Shown one piece after another: positions 9,078 through 19,205 of a DNA stretch of 64,000 nucleotides; positions within the stretch are counted from its first letter, which is position 1; each line of letters begins with the position of its first letter. Location of the stretch: positions 22,836 through 86,835 of the forward strand of contig CANCXM010000010.1 in assembly GCA_947381945.1 (NCBI GenBank), read 5' to 3'. A model generated the notes under the pieces. It was not told where the DNA came from, did no database searches, and saw only the letters and a program-made list of their open reading frames with translations. This DNA is from an uncultured Muribaculaceae bacterium (GTDB lineage: Bacteria > Bacteroidota > Bacteroidia > Bacteroidales > Muribaculaceae). The position numbers were made by a program, and so were the translations under genes.

Positions 9078-9141
9078 CACTACAAATTTACTGACATATC
9101 GGTTAACCTGAACCTGATACAGAATATTTAATACCATTATC

Positions 9142-11004
9142 ATGGCAGAAAAGAAAGAAAAATTGTTTGAACAGTTTCCTCCTATCTCCACCGCAGAGTG
9201 GAAAGCCAAGGTGGAAGCTGACCTTAAAGGCGCACCTTTTGACAAAAAATTAGTGTGGCGCACCAACGAAGGCTTCAATGTACAGCCGATGTATCGTCTG
9301 GAGGACATCGAAGACTTCAAAACCACCAACTCTCTCCCCGGAGAATTCCCCTACGTCCGCGGAACCCGCACCGACAATGACTGGCTCACCCGTCAGGAAA
9401 TCATTGCCGACACTCCCGCCGAAGCCAATCAGAAGGCTCTCGACGTTCTCACAAAGGGCGTGACCTCCCTCGGATTCCACATTGAGGAACCCACTGTAGA
9501 AACACTTGAAATCCTTCTCAAAGGCATTGACCTCTCGAAAATTGAGATTAACATCGCTTGCTGTATCAAGAAAGCGCTCCCGCTCACCAAGGCTCTTGTC
9601 GATTATGTGACAGCCAATGACTGCACTGACTGCTTCAAGGGTTCAATCGACTTCAACCCCTTCCGCAAACCGCTCCGCAAGGGTGTTGCCTTCGATGCTG
9701 ACAAACTCACCGCAATGGCTTGCGAGATTCTCGATGCCGCTAAGGATGTGAAGAATCTCCGTGTTCTCTCAGTCAACAGCGACATGCTCGGCAACGCCGG
9801 TGCATATATTTTCCAGGAACTCGGCTATGCCCTCGCATGGGGCGCACAGTGGATGACACTCCTCACTGAAGCAGGCCGCAGCGCCGACGAGGTTGCCAAC
9901 CGCATCAAGTTCAACATGTGTGTATCGTCCAACTTCTTCATGGAACTTGCCAAGTTCCGTGCTGCCCGTATGCTCTGGGCGCAGATTGTGAAGCAGTATG
10001 GCGCATCGGAAGAAGCAGCCAAGATGATGGCCCACGCCGTCACCTCGCGCTTCAACCAGACTCTCTACGACGCACACGTCAACCTTCTCCGCAGCCAAAC
10101 AGAGGCTATGTCGGCAGCACTCGCAGGCGTTGACTCAATCACAGTCACTCCCTTCGATGTTCCCTACAAGACTCCCGATGAATTCTCGGAGCGCATTGCC
10201 CGCAACCAGCAGTTCCTTCTCAAAGAGGAGAGCCATCTCGACAAGGTCATCGACCCCGCCGGTGGCAGCTACTATGTAGAGACCCTCACCGTGGCTATCG
10301 CCAAGGAAGCATGGAAACTCTTCCTCGAAGTTGAGGACGAAGGCGGTTTCCTCGCTTGCTGCAATGACGACAAGGTTCAGAAGGCCATCCGCGAAAGTGC
10401 TGAAAAGCGTCACACCGACGTTGCCCGCCGCAAGGAAATCCTTCTCGGTACCAACCAGTATCCCAACATCAACGAAATGGCGGCCGACAAGATTGTCGAC
10501 CTCAAGGGTTCGCTCACCTGCGCATGTGGCAATCACGGCGATGCCTGTGAGACTCCCGCAGGTCTTCCCACCAAGCGCGCTGCCAGCGATTTCGAATCGC
10601 TCCGTCTCGAAACAGAAGCAGCCTCCAACCGTCCGAAGGTCTTCATGCTCACAATCGGCAACCTCGCAATGCGTCTTGCCCGTGCGCAGTTCTCGACCAA
10701 CTTCTTCGGTTGTGCCGGATATGAGATTATCGACAACCTCGGTTTCGACACCGTGGAAGCAGGTGTTGACGCAGCCCTCGAAAAGGGTGCTGACATCGTG
10801 GTGCTCTGCTCAAGCGACGATGAATACGCCGAACTCGCTCCCGCAGCATTCAAGTATCTCAACGGCCGTGCAGAATTTGTGGTAGCAGGCGCTCCCGCAT
10901 GTACCGACGATCTCAAGGCCATCGGCATCAACGATTTCGTTCATGTGCGCTGCAACGTCCTCGACACCCTCCGCGCCTTCAACGCAAAATTACTCAAGAA
11001 GTAA
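9142..11004 (+). CDS. mutA: Methylmalonyl-CoA mutase small (beta) subunit
   Basis: Non-catalytic partner of the B12-dependent mutase that interconverts succinyl-CoA and methylmalonyl-CoA in propionate formation. The 620 residues contain the mutase TIM barrel (FPYVRGTRTDNDW, LDKVIDPAGGSYYVETLT) and a C-terminal Rossmann-like B12-binding fold (about 500-620). That fold reads TIGNLAMRLARAQF where active subunits carry DxHxxG, so it cannot ligate cobalt; this degeneracy is normal for the small subunit. It is followed after 28 bp by mutB. No epimerase or MeaB chaperone gene is in the window. Confidence 0.96.
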   Translation: MAEKKEKLFEQFPPISTAEWKAKVEADLKGAPFDKKLVWRTNEGFNVQPMYRLEDIEDFKTTNSLPGEFPYVRGTRTDNDWLTRQEIIADTPAEANQKALDVLTKGVTSLGFHIEEPTVETLEILLKGIDLSKIEINIACCIKKALPLTKALVDYVTANDCTDCFKGSIDFNPFRKPLRKGVAFDADKLTAMACEILDAAKDVKNLRVLSVNSDMLGNAGAYIFQELGYALAWGAQWMTLLTEAGRSADEVANRIKFNMCVSSNFFMELAKFRAARMLWAQIVKQYGASEEAAKMMAHAVTSRFNQTLYDAHVNLLRSQTEAMSAALAGVDSITVTPFDVPYKTPDEFSERIARNQQFLLKEESHLDKVIDPAGGSYYVETLTVAIAKEAWKLFLEVEDEGGFLACCNDDKVQKAIRESAEKRHTDVARRKEILLGTNQYPNINEMAADKIVDLKGSLTCACGNHGDACETPAGLPTKRAASDFESLRLETEAASNRPKVFMLTIGNLAMRLARAQFSTNFFGCAGYEIIDNLGFDTVEAGVDAALEKGADIVVLCSSDDEYAELAPAAFKYLNGRAEFVVAGAPACTDDLKAIGINDFVHVRCNVLDTLRAFNAKLLKK

Positions 11005-11032
11005 ATCGTCAACCCCCACATATATATAAGAG

Positions 11033-13168
11033 ATGAAACCGAATTTCAAAGAAATCGATATTGTAAAAGATGCTTTCGGTGAGCAGCACGTTCCCGAAAC
11101 TCAGGGGGAAGACTGGCTTACCCCCGAACTCATCCTGGTAAAGCCCATCTATACCAAGGAGGATCTTGAAGGTCTCGAACACCTCAACTACGTTTCAGGT
11201 ATTCCTCCCTTCCTCCGTGGCCCGTACAGCGCCATGTATCCCCTCCGTCCCTGGACCATCCGTCAGTATGCCGGATTCTCGACCGCAGCCGAGTCAAACG
11301 CCTTCTACCGCCGCAACCTTGCTTCGGGACAGAAGGGTCTGTCAGTGGCATTCGACCTCGCCACACACCGTGGCTATGACGCAGACCACGAACGTGTGGT
11401 TGGCGACGTAGGTAAGGCCGGTGTGTCAATCTGCTCGCTCGAGGACATGAAGGTGCTCTTCGAAGGTATTCCCCTGAACAAGATGTCAGTCTCGATGACA
11501 ATGAACGGCGCCGTTCTTCCCGTCCTCGCTTTCTACATCAACGCAGGTCTCGAACAGGGTGCCAAACTCGAAGAGATGGCCGGTACAATCCAGAACGACA
11601 TCCTCAAGGAATTCATGGTGCGTAACACCTATATCTACCCGCCGGAATTCTCAATGCGAATCATCGCCGACATCTTCGAGTACACCTCGCAGAACATGCC
11701 CAAGTTCAACTCTATCTCAATCTCGGGCTACCACATGCAGGAAGCCGGTGCCACTTGCGACATCGAGCTTGCCTACACTCTCGCTGACGGTCTCGAATAT
11801 CTCCGTGCCGGTATCAACGCTGGCATCGACATCGACGCTTTCGCTCCCCGTCTGTCATTCTTCTGGGCTATCGGCATGAACTACTTCATGGAGGTTGCCA
11901 AGATGCGTGCAGCACGTCTGCTCTGGGCTAAGATTGTTAAGCAGTTCAACCCGAAGAACCCCAAGTCACTCGCACTCCGCACACACTCGCAGACTTCAGG
12001 TTGGTCACTCACCGAACAGGACCCCTTCAACAACGTAGGCCGTACCTGTATCGAGGCTATGGGTGCCGCTCTCGGCCACACCCAGTCACTCCACACCAAC
12101 GCGCTTGACGAGGCTATCGCCCTCCCGACCGATTTCTCGGCCCGTATTGCCCGTAACACCCAGATTTACATCCAGGAGGAAACCATGGTCACCAAGCAGG
12201 TTGACCCGTGGGGCGGTTCCTACTACGTTGAGGCTCTCACCAACGAGATTGCTCACCGCGCATGGGAACACATCCAGGAAATCGAGAAGCTCGGCGGTAT
12301 GGCCAAGGCTATCGAGTCAGGTCTGCCCAAGATGCGTATCGAAGAAGCTTCGGCCCGCACTCAGGCCCGCATCGACTCAGGCCGTCAGACTATCGTCGGT
12401 ATCAACAAGTATCGTCTCGACCACGAAGATCCCATCGACATCCTCGAAATCGACAACACCGAGGTGCGCAAGGATCAGGTGGCACGTCTCGTTGACCTTA
12501 AGGCACACCGCGACGAAGCAGCCGTCAAGAAGGCTCTCGAAGCAATCACCGAATGTGTACGCACCAAGGAAGGCAACCTCCTCGACCTTGCTGTCAAGGC
12601 TGCCGGTCTTCGCGCCACACTCGGCGAAATTTCCGATGCCTGCGAAGAGGTCGTAGGCCGTTACAAAGCAGTAATCAGAACCATTTCAGGAGTGTACTCA
12701 TCAGAAACCAAGGCTGACCCCGACTTCGTGAAGGCTCAGCAGATGTGTGAAGAATTCGCCAAGCGCGAAGGTCGTCAACCCCGTATCATGATTGCCAAGA
12801 TGGGTCAGGACGGACATGACCGTGGTGCAAAGGTTGTAGCTACCGGCTATGCCGACTGCGGTTTCGACGTCGACATGGGTCCCCTCTTCCAGACTCCTGC
12901 AGAAGCAGCCCGTCAGGCAGTTGAAAACGACGTCCACATCCTCGGTGTATCGTCACTCGCAGCCGGTCACAAGACCCTCATCCCGCAGGTTATCGAAGAG
13001 CTCAAGAAGCTCGGTCGCGAAGACATCCTCGTGACAGCCGGCGGTGTCATCCCCGCTCAGGACTACGACTTCCTCTACAAAGCAGGTGTTGCAGCCATCT
13101 TCGGCCCCGGCACACGCATCCCCGTGTCGGCAATCAAGATGCTCGAACTCCTCGAAGCTGAAGAATAA
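11033..13168 (+). CDS. mutB: Methylmalonyl-CoA mutase large (catalytic) subunit
   Basis: Catalytic subunit of the adenosylcobalamin-dependent mutase. 711 residues: TIM barrel (about 30-540) with [24 protein letters not shown] and the [10 protein letters not shown] segment, then the cobalamin domain (about 575-711) with the base-off cobalt-ligating motif DGHDRG, His595. The full DxHxxG motif contrasts with the degenerate MutA. Together MutAB supports the succinate-propionate pathway by which Bacteroidales dispose of reducing equivalents. Ribosome-friendly, biased codon use (CTC, GGT, AAG) suggests strong expression. Same transcript as mutA. Confidence 0.97.
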   Translation: MKPNFKEIDIVKDAFGEQHVPETQGEDWLTPELILVKPIYTKEDLEGLEHLNYVSGIPPFLRGPYSAMYPLRPWTIRQYAGFSTAAESNAFYRRNLASGQKGLSVAFDLATHRGYDADHERVVGDVGKAGVSICSLEDMKVLFEGIPLNKMSVSMTMNGAVLPVLAFYINAGLEQGAKLEEMAGTIQNDILKEFMVRNTYIYPPEFSMRIIADIFEYTSQNMPKFNSISISGYHMQEAGATCDIELAYTLADGLEYLRAGINAGIDIDAFAPRLSFFWAIGMNYFMEVAKMRAARLLWAKIVKQFNPKNPKSLALRTHSQTSGWSLTEQDPFNNVGRTCIEAMGAALGHTQSLHTNALDEAIALPTDFSARIARNTQIYIQEETMVTKQVDPWGGSYYVEALTNEIAHRAWEHIQEIEKLGGMAKAIESGLPKMRIEEASARTQARIDSGRQTIVGINKYRLDHEDPIDILEIDNTEVRKDQVARLVDLKAHRDEAAVKKALEAITECVRTKEGNLLDLAVKAAGLRATLGEISDACEEVVGRYKAVIRTISGVYSSETKADPDFVKAQQMCEEFAKREGRQPRIMIAKMGQDGHDRGAKVVATGYADCGFDVDMGPLFQTPAEAARQAVENDVHILGVSSLAAGHKTLIPQVIEELKKLGREDILVTAGGVIPAQDYDFLYKAGVAAIFGPGTRIPVSAIKMLELLEAEE

Positions 13169-13212
13169 GCCCCGAACGCAAGCCTTAATTGAAAGGCATA
13201 TCCAATAAAAAC

Positions 13213-13255
13213 CAAACCTTGCAGAGACACACCTCACTGCAAGGTTTGATTTTTT
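13213..13255 (+). terminator. Terminator of mutAB
   Basis: AAACCTTGCAG (13214-13224) and CTGCAAGGTTT (13237-13247) are perfect 11-nt arms, followed by GATTTTTT. Confidence 0.9.
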
Positions 13256-13278
13256 AGGCATAAAGCCCAAGGGCTTTT

Positions 13279-13347
13279 ATTGGGCTTATTTGACCTATTG
13301 GGCTTATTGGGCCTAATAAGTCAAATAGGCCCAATAAGCCCAATAAG
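13279..13347. repeat. Palindromic intergenic repeat A (GGGCTTATT family)
   Basis: Built of units such as TTGGGCTTATT and GGCCTA. A long hairpin pairs 13294-13315 with 13326-13347 (22-bp arms, one mismatch, 10-nt loop). It is related in sequence and design to repeat B at 14631-14704 on the other side of the alcohol dehydrogenase gene. Confidence 0.8.
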
Positions 13348-13388
13348 AACTAAAAACTCAAAACTGACAACTCAAAACTAAAAACCCA

Positions 13389-14558
13389 ATGAACAATTTC
13401 ACTTTCTGCACTCCCACCCGCTATGTCTTCGGCAAAGGGACCGAAGAGAAAGCTGCCGAGCTAGCCAAGGCTGCCGGATGGCAGCGCATCATGCTCGTCT
13501 ATGGCGGACAGTCTGCAATCCGCAGCGGTCTTCTTGACCGCGTGAAAAAATCACTCGATGCCGCCGGACTTCCCCACATTGAACTTGGCGGCGTAAAGCC
13601 GAATCCTACCGACGACAAAGTATATGAAGGAATCGAGCTCGGACGAAAAGAGAACGTCGATGCAATCATCGCTGTCGGCGGCGGTTCCGTAATCGATACC
13701 GCAAAAGCCATTGCCTGTGGCATCCCCTACTCCGGCGACTTCTGGGACTTCTATTGCGGCAAAGCGACAGTCAGCGAGGCTCTGCCCCTCGGCGTAATTC
13801 TCACCATCCCTGCTGCCGGAAGTGAAGGCAGCGGCAACTCTGTCATCACCAAACTCGACGGACTGCGCAAACTCTCGCTACGCACCGACACGGAACTACG
13901 TCCGAAGTTCGCCTGTCTCAATCCCGAACTCACTTTCACTCTTCCCCCTTATCAGACCGCAAGTGGCATTGCCGACATGATGGTCCACATCATGGAGCGC
14001 TATTTCTCACCCACCGAACAGGTGGAAGTGACCGACCGTCTCTGCGAAGGTCTGCTCAAAGCAATCATCGAGGAGGCTCCCAAGGTGATTGCAGAACCGG
14101 AGAACTACGATGCCCGCGCCAACATCATGTGGAGCGGAACCCTCGCCCACAACGGCATCTGCGGCTGTGGACGACAGGAAGACTGGGCATCACACTTCAT
14201 CGAACATGAGCTGAGCGCGCTCTACAATGTCACCCACGGAGCCGGTCTTGCAGTCATCACACCCGCATGGATGACCTACGTTGCTGAAATCAAGGCCGCA
14301 AAAGTCGCCCAGTTCGCACGTCGTGTCTTCGATGTGACTGAAAGCGATGAAATGAAGGCAGCAACAGAAGGCATCAGCCGTCTGCGCGACTTCTTCCGCT
14401 CAATCGGCCTTCCTGTGACCATGAAAGAACTCGGTATCGAAAACCCCGACATCGAGCTTCTCGTCAAGAAACTCCACGAAAACAAAGGCCCGAAAATCGG
14501 AGGCTATATCCAGCTTGACTCCACCGCTACAGAGGCAATCTTCAAGCTGGCGATTTAG
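13389..14558 (+). CDS. Iron-containing alcohol dehydrogenase (butanol dehydrogenase / YqhD-like)
   Basis: NAD(P)H-dependent reduction of aldehydes to alcohols, cytoplasmic. The 389 residues fit family III (iron-type) alcohol dehydrogenases. The nucleotide-binding signature GGGSVIDTAKAIA lies near residues 97-109; metal ligands are expected in the segment ADMMVHIMERYFSP and in NVTHGAGLAVITPAWM; the N-terminus NFTFCTPTRYVFGKG is typical of the BdhA/YqhD group. It sits alone between two palindromic repeats with no clear promoter box; the repeat at 13279-13347 precedes it directly. Physiological substrate unknown; fermentative or detoxifying roles are both possible. Confidence 0.92.
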   Translation: MNNFTFCTPTRYVFGKGTEEKAAELAKAAGWQRIMLVYGGQSAIRSGLLDRVKKSLDAAGLPHIELGGVKPNPTDDKVYEGIELGRKENVDAIIAVGGGSVIDTAKAIACGIPYSGDFWDFYCGKATVSEALPLGVILTIPAAGSEGSGNSVITKLDGLRKLSLRTDTELRPKFACLNPELTFTLPPYQTASGIADMMVHIMERYFSPTEQVEVTDRLCEGLLKAIIEEAPKVIAEPENYDARANIMWSGTLAHNGICGCGRQEDWASHFIEHELSALYNVTHGAGLAVITPAWMTYVAEIKAAKVAQFARRVFDVTESDEMKAATEGISRLRDFFRSIGLPVTMKELGIENPDIELLVKKLHENKGPKIGGYIQLDSTATEAIFKLAI

Positions 14559-14630
14559 TTTTTGAAGTTTTTGAGGCAACTATCAGCCTCAGTCCCCTAT
14601 CGGGCTCAGCAGCCCTATCGGGCTTATTTA

Positions 14631-14704
14631 ACTTATCAGGCCTATTGGACCTATTTGGCTTATAAAGTTCAATAAGTCAAATAGGCCAAATAGGCCTGAT
14701 AAGT
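14631..14704. repeat. Palindromic intergenic repeat B
   Basis: Arms 14631-14663 and 14671-14704 pair over about 33 bp with roughly three mismatches and a 7-nt loop. The sequence uses the same building blocks as repeat A (CTATTTGG, GACTTATT, AGGCCTA). It lies between the convergent stops of the alcohol dehydrogenase and the YgiQ gene, so it could also act as a two-way terminator, although no clear T run follows. Confidence 0.8.
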
Positions 14705-14727
14705 CTAATAAGCAAGGTAAACCCTCC

Positions 14728-16785
14728 TCAGCGGCGGGGGCCTTTGGGGGATGCTTTTGAGTTTTTATGGGAAGTATCTTTTATGTTTTTGCGGGAATTG
14801 GAATCCTTGCCGGATTTTCCTGAATACTCAGGGTGCCATGCCGGGCGCCCGGTGGTATTCCCGAACAATTTGTTGAGAATATCCGGACGATGGAGGCGCT
14901 GGAGGGAGCGGGTGATGTCGGGGCGGTAGGCGCGGTCATACCAGAAGAAATATTTGCGCTGGGCGAGTTTCTCTTCGGGGGTAGTAGCGGTGAAGATCTT
15001 TTCGCCGGTGTAGGGATGGTAGCCGGTGTAATATATCTCCGTCGAGAGGGTCATGGGAGTAGGGGTAAAATCCTGCACCTGTTCGAGATGCAGGTTCAGT
15101 TCCTTGGTCTCCGCCGCAAGCTCAGCCATGTCCACCTCATGACAGGCGGGATGGGAAGATATGAAATAAGGTATGAGCTGCTGTTTCAGACCGTGGCGCG
15201 AGTTGACGGTATCGAAGAAACGGTTGAACTCATGGTAGAGCTGAAATGATGGCTTGCGCATCATGTTCAAGACCGTATCCGACGTATGCTCCGGAGCAAC
15301 CTTCAACCGTCCGGACACATGGGAGGTAATCAGCTCCTCGTTATACTGCCGGTTGGCCGCATCAATCCGGCTGTCGCCGGTGCGGTGCATGGAGAGGTCG
15401 TAACGCACACCACTGCCGATGAAGGATTTCTTAATCCCGGGGACGGCATCTATGGCATGATACAGTTCAAGAATCGGACGGTGGTCGGTGTTGAGGTTCG
15501 GACACACCTTCGGATGCAGACATGAAGGTTTCAGACACTTCTCACATACCGAAAGGTTCTTTCCCCCCATGCGGTACATGTTGGCACTCGGGCCTCCAAT
15601 GTCACTGAGATAGCCTTTGAAATCGGGCATCTGTGTGACCTGACGGACCTCACGGAGTACGGATTCCTTGCTGCGCGAGGCGATGAATTTTCCCTGATGG
15701 GCAGAGATGGTGCAGAACGAACAGCCCCCGAAACAGCCACGGTGAATGTTGACCGAGTGGCGTATCATCTCGTAAGCGGGAATGCGCTTATCCTTGTAGC
15801 GCGGGTGAGGAAGACGGGTATACGGGAGGTCGAATGAAGCATCAATCTCACCGGTCGTCATCGGAGGATACATTGGGTTGACCTTCACCCAGAAACCCTT
15901 GTGGAGCTGCCAGAGAGTCTTGCCGTGCATCGCGTTGCTCTGCTGCTCTATGTGTTTGAAATTCTCGGCTTGCAGACGCTTGTCGCGCAGACAGTCGGCA
16001 AGGGAATGGAGCACAATGTCGTTCTCCCCCGCATTGAAATCCGCCTCCGGAATCCTCACGACCGTCTGCGGAAGGTCGCGGAGCGAAGCGATATGCTCGC
16101 CTGCATCAAGCCTGCGCGCTATGTCGAGAATGAATTTCTCGCCCATGCCATAGCTTATCATGTCGGCCTCGCAGTCGGCGAGAATAGACGGGCGCAGCTT
16201 GTCCTGCCAATAGTCATAGTGGCTCAGACGACGCATCGAAGCCTCGATTCCACCGGCTATGATAGGAGTGTCGGGAAAAAGCTCACGCAATATTTTTGAA
16301 TAGACAATCGTAGGATAGTCGGGACGCGCACCGTGACGGCCTCCTGGTGTATAGGCATCATCGCTGCGACGTCGACGCGCCGCAGTGTAGTGGTTGACCA
16401 TCGAGTCCATCGCACCGGCCGACACACCGAAAAACAACCTCGGCGCACCGAATTTCTTGAAATCACGCAAATCGTCCTGCCAGTTCGGCTGCGGGACGAT
16501 TGCCACATTGTAGCCTGCATCCTGAAGGACACGACCAAGCACCGCCGCTCCGAACGAAGGATGATCGACGTAGGCATCGCCGGTGAAAAGCACTACATCC
16601 ACATGGTCCCACCCGAGGGCTTTCATCTCCTTCACGCTTGTCGGGAGATAGCGGTCGAGAGGCGGATATACAAGTTGGGATGATGCTGATTGCTGCTGCG
16701 AAGCCGCTTTCGGTTTCTGCTCTGAAGCCACTTTCGTCTGATGCGCGTAAGCTGATTTTGATATATGTTTTTTCGATTGATTCAT
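14728..16785 (-). CDS. YgiQ family radical SAM protein
   Basis: Conserved radical SAM enzyme of unknown substrate. 685 residues: a B12-binding-like N-terminal fold (DVVLFTGDAYVDHPSFG at about 63-79), the radical SAM cluster motif CFGGCSFC at residues 351-358 (C351, C355, C358), and a C-terminal YgiQ-specific region rich in Pro and Lys (ends KASPKGPRR). The first 40 residues are a Ser/Gln/Ala-rich extension (from MNQSKKHISK) before the conserved YPPLDRYLP; an internal start is conceivable but no later Met precedes the domain. It follows uvrB by 15 bp and is probably co-transcribed. Family certain, reaction unknown. Confidence 0.93.
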   Translation of the reverse strand: MNQSKKHISKSAYAHQTKVASEQKPKAASQQQSASSQLVYPPLDRYLPTSVKEMKALGWDHVDVVLFTGDAYVDHPSFGAAVLGRVLQDAGYNVAIVPQPNWQDDLRDFKKFGAPRLFFGVSAGAMDSMVNHYTAARRRRSDDAYTPGGRHGARPDYPTIVYSKILRELFPDTPIIAGGIEASMRRLSHYDYWQDKLRPSILADCEADMISYGMGEKFILDIARRLDAGEHIASLRDLPQTVVRIPEADFNAGENDIVLHSLADCLRDKRLQAENFKHIEQQSNAMHGKTLWQLHKGFWVKVNPMYPPMTTGEIDASFDLPYTRLPHPRYKDKRIPAYEMIRHSVNIHRGCFGGCSFCTISAHQGKFIASRSKESVLREVRQVTQMPDFKGYLSDIGGPSANMYRMGGKNLSVCEKCLKPSCLHPKVCPNLNTDHRPILELYHAIDAVPGIKKSFIGSGVRYDLSMHRTGDSRIDAANRQYNEELITSHVSGRLKVAPEHTSDTVLNMMRKPSFQLYHEFNRFFDTVNSRHGLKQQLIPYFISSHPACHEVDMAELAAETKELNLHLEQVQDFTPTPMTLSTEIYYTGYHPYTGEKIFTATTPEEKLAQRKYFFWYDRAYRPDITRSLQRLHRPDILNKLFGNTTGRPAWHPEYSGKSGKDSNSRKNIKDTSHKNSKASPKGPRR

Positions 16786-16800
16786 GACAGGATATTTTGT

Positions 16801-18900
16801 TTACTCCGCCGGCATTTTCGCCAGTTGCTCCTCCATAGCGAGAATTTCGTCGCGCATACGGGCGGCCTCGATGAAATCCATGCGCTTTGCGGCATCGACC
16901 ATCTCCACGCGGCGTTTGGTGATGAGCTTCTGGAGCGCATCGGCCGACAGATATGGCATGACGGGATCGGCAGCAAGGTTGACCTTCGTACTGTATTCCT
17001 CCGCGTAGGGCACAGGGGCAGTGGAGCGCCCGGTCTTCGGCTGTCGCGACGGGGAAGCAGCGCGCGAACGTGCGGCCTTGAGATTGTCGGCTGTCTCGTC
17101 CTCTGTTTCAAGTCCGATGATTGAATTACGGGCCTTGATGATAGCCTGAGGCGTTATGCCATGCTCCTCATTGTAGGCAAGCTGCACGGCTCGGCGGCGG
17201 GCGGTCTCGTCGATGGTCTGCTGCATGGAATCGGTAATCTTGTCGGCATACATGATGACCGTTCCGTTTAGATTTCGGGCTGCACGACCGACTGTCTGCG
17301 TCAGCGAACGGTGTGAGCGCAGGAAGCCCTCCTTATCGGCATCAAGGATGGCTACAAGCGAAACCTCCGGCAAGTCAAGACCTTCACGGAGAAGATTGAC
17401 ACCCACAAGCACGTCAAACTCTCCGGCGCGCAGACCGTCGAGAATCTTGATGCGGTCAAGGGTGTCGACATCGCTGTGGATGTATGCGGTCTTGATGCGC
17501 AGGCGTGTGAGATAGTCGTTGAGTTCCTCGGCCATGCGCTTGGTGAGGGTGGTGACGAGCACACGCTCGTCGCGCTCGATGCGCTCGTTGATTTCATGCA
17601 ACAGGTCGTCAATCTGATTGAGCGACGGACGCACCTCGATTATCGGGTCGAGCAAGCCGGTCGGGCGGATAATCTGCTCTACGACCACACCTTCACATTT
17701 CTCCAGTTCGTAGTCGGCAGGAGTGGCGCTGACGTAGAGCACCTGAGGGGTCAGTCGCTCGAATTCCTCGAATTTAAGCGGACGGTTGTCAAGAGCGGCA
17801 GGAAGGCGGAAACCGTACTCCACAAGGTTCATCTTGCGCGAAAGGTCACCGCCATACATCGCACGGCACTGCGGGAGCGTCACATGGCTCTCGTCAATAA
17901 TCGTAAGGAAGTCCTTCGGGAAATAGTCGAGAAGGCAGAAGGGACGCATACCGGGCTGACGGCCGTCGAAATAACGGCTGTAGTTCTCGATGCCGGAGCA
18001 ATGACCAACCTCGCGGAGCATCTCGACATCGTAGGTGACACGCTCGAGCAGTCGCTTGGCCTCCAGTTCCTTGGCCTCGCGCATGAAATAGTTGTACTGT
18101 TCGCCGAGGTCAAGTTCAATCTGACCGATGGCCGAGCCCATGCGTTCTGGAGAGGTCACGAAGAGATTGGCGGGATAAATCTGGAAAATATCGTGGGTGC
18201 CGAGCGATGTGTTGTCGGATGGATGAAGGGTCTTGATTGACTCTATCTCGTCGCCCCAGAAGGTGACGCGGACAATGATTTCCTCGTAGGCCAGACGGAT
18301 GTCGACCGTGTCCCCCTTGACACGGAAAGTGCCTCGGGAAAGCTCCATCTCATTGCGGGAATAGAGCGACCCCACGAGCGAACGCAGAAATTTATTGCGG
18401 GTTATCTTCTGACCGACTTTCACCGTGACGACATTGCTGTCGAAATCCTCCGGATTGCCCATACCGTAGAGACAGGAAACCGAAGAGACAACCACGACAT
18501 CCTTGCGTCCGGAGAGCAGTGCCGAGACTGTGGCAAGACGGAGTTTCTCAATCTCATCGTTAATCATGAGATCCTTCTCGATATACTTGTCGACGGTCGG
18601 GATGTAGGCTTCCGGCTGATAATAGTCGTAGTACGACACGAAATACTGCACCGAATTGTTCGGGAAAAATCCCTTGAACTCGCTGTAGAGCTGTGCCGCG
18701 AGAGTCTTGTTGTGGCTTAGGATGAGAGTGGGTTTCTCGACCTGCTCGATGACATTGGCCATCGTGAAGGTCTTACCCGAACCGGTGACACCGAGGAGGG
18801 TCTGCGCCTTCTCCCCGGCACGGATACCGGCCACAAGCTGCTCGATGGCCTGCGGCTGGTCGCCCGTCGGTTTATATTGTGAAGATAACTGGAAATTCAT
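16801..18900 (-). CDS. uvrB: UvrABC excision nuclease subunit B
   Basis: Damage-verification helicase-like subunit of nucleotide excision repair; partners UvrA and UvrC, neither in this window. 699 residues: Walker A GVTGSGKTF near 38-46, beta-hairpin region with YYDYYQPEAYIP, helicase motifs TIIDESHVTLPQ and VGVNLLREGLDLPEVS, GRAARN, and a C-terminal UVR domain (about 655-690, VDAAKRMDFIEAARMRDEI) that binds UvrC. The promoter at 18907-18937 puts the transcription start within a few bases of the ATG, suggesting a leaderless or nearly leaderless message. Followed by the YgiQ gene after 15 bp. Confidence 0.98.
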   Translation of the reverse strand: MNFQLSSQYKPTGDQPQAIEQLVAGIRAGEKAQTLLGVTGSGKTFTMANVIEQVEKPTLILSHNKTLAAQLYSEFKGFFPNNSVQYFVSYYDYYQPEAYIPTVDKYIEKDLMINDEIEKLRLATVSALLSGRKDVVVVSSVSCLYGMGNPEDFDSNVVTVKVGQKITRNKFLRSLVGSLYSRNEMELSRGTFRVKGDTVDIRLAYEEIIVRVTFWGDEIESIKTLHPSDNTSLGTHDIFQIYPANLFVTSPERMGSAIGQIELDLGEQYNYFMREAKELEAKRLLERVTYDVEMLREVGHCSGIENYSRYFDGRQPGMRPFCLLDYFPKDFLTIIDESHVTLPQCRAMYGGDLSRKMNLVEYGFRLPAALDNRPLKFEEFERLTPQVLYVSATPADYELEKCEGVVVEQIIRPTGLLDPIIEVRPSLNQIDDLLHEINERIERDERVLVTTLTKRMAEELNDYLTRLRIKTAYIHSDVDTLDRIKILDGLRAGEFDVLVGVNLLREGLDLPEVSLVAILDADKEGFLRSHRSLTQTVGRAARNLNGTVIMYADKITDSMQQTIDETARRRAVQLAYNEEHGITPQAIIKARNSIIGLETEDETADNLKAARSRAASPSRQPKTGRSTAPVPYAEEYSTKVNLAADPVMPYLSADALQKLITKRRVEMVDAAKRMDFIEAARMRDEILAMEEQLAKMPAE

Positions 18901-18906
18901 AACTTA

Positions 18907-18937
18907 CAAAATTACGAAAATATACCGTAATCTCCAA
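18907..18937 (-). promoter_or_regulatory. Promoter of uvrB with almost no leader
   Basis: On the minus strand TTGG (18934-18937), 19 bp, TAATTTTG (18907-18914). The -7 box ends 7 bp from the uvrB ATG, so the message should begin 0-4 nt upstream of the start codon. Confidence 0.7.
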
Positions 18938-19010
18938 CAGACAGTTTTCTCATTTCAAAAATTTTAAGAGGGTGTTTGCATTATCGCACCATTTCGCGAC
19001 TTTCCCGCCG

Positions 19011-19018
19011 TAACTTTG
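19011..19018 (+). promoter_or_regulatory. Candidate -7 box for kup
   Basis: TAACTTTG fits the TAnnTTTG consensus. No good -33 element is visible. It would give a leader of about 185 nt before the kup start preferred here. Confidence 0.45.
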
Positions 19019-19205
19019 CAACATCAACACAATCTTCCCCCAATTCCCCTTGAAAACAACCTGAAATCATTCATCCTCCAAACCCTCCTCACCATGCCAG
19101 AAATCAGAACCGACATCGAAAATCTCCACTCCAAGGAGCAGACCAGAACAAATCATGCAAGCCGATGGTTATATAAGGATAATTTACAGATTATTCACCA
19201 TCATT

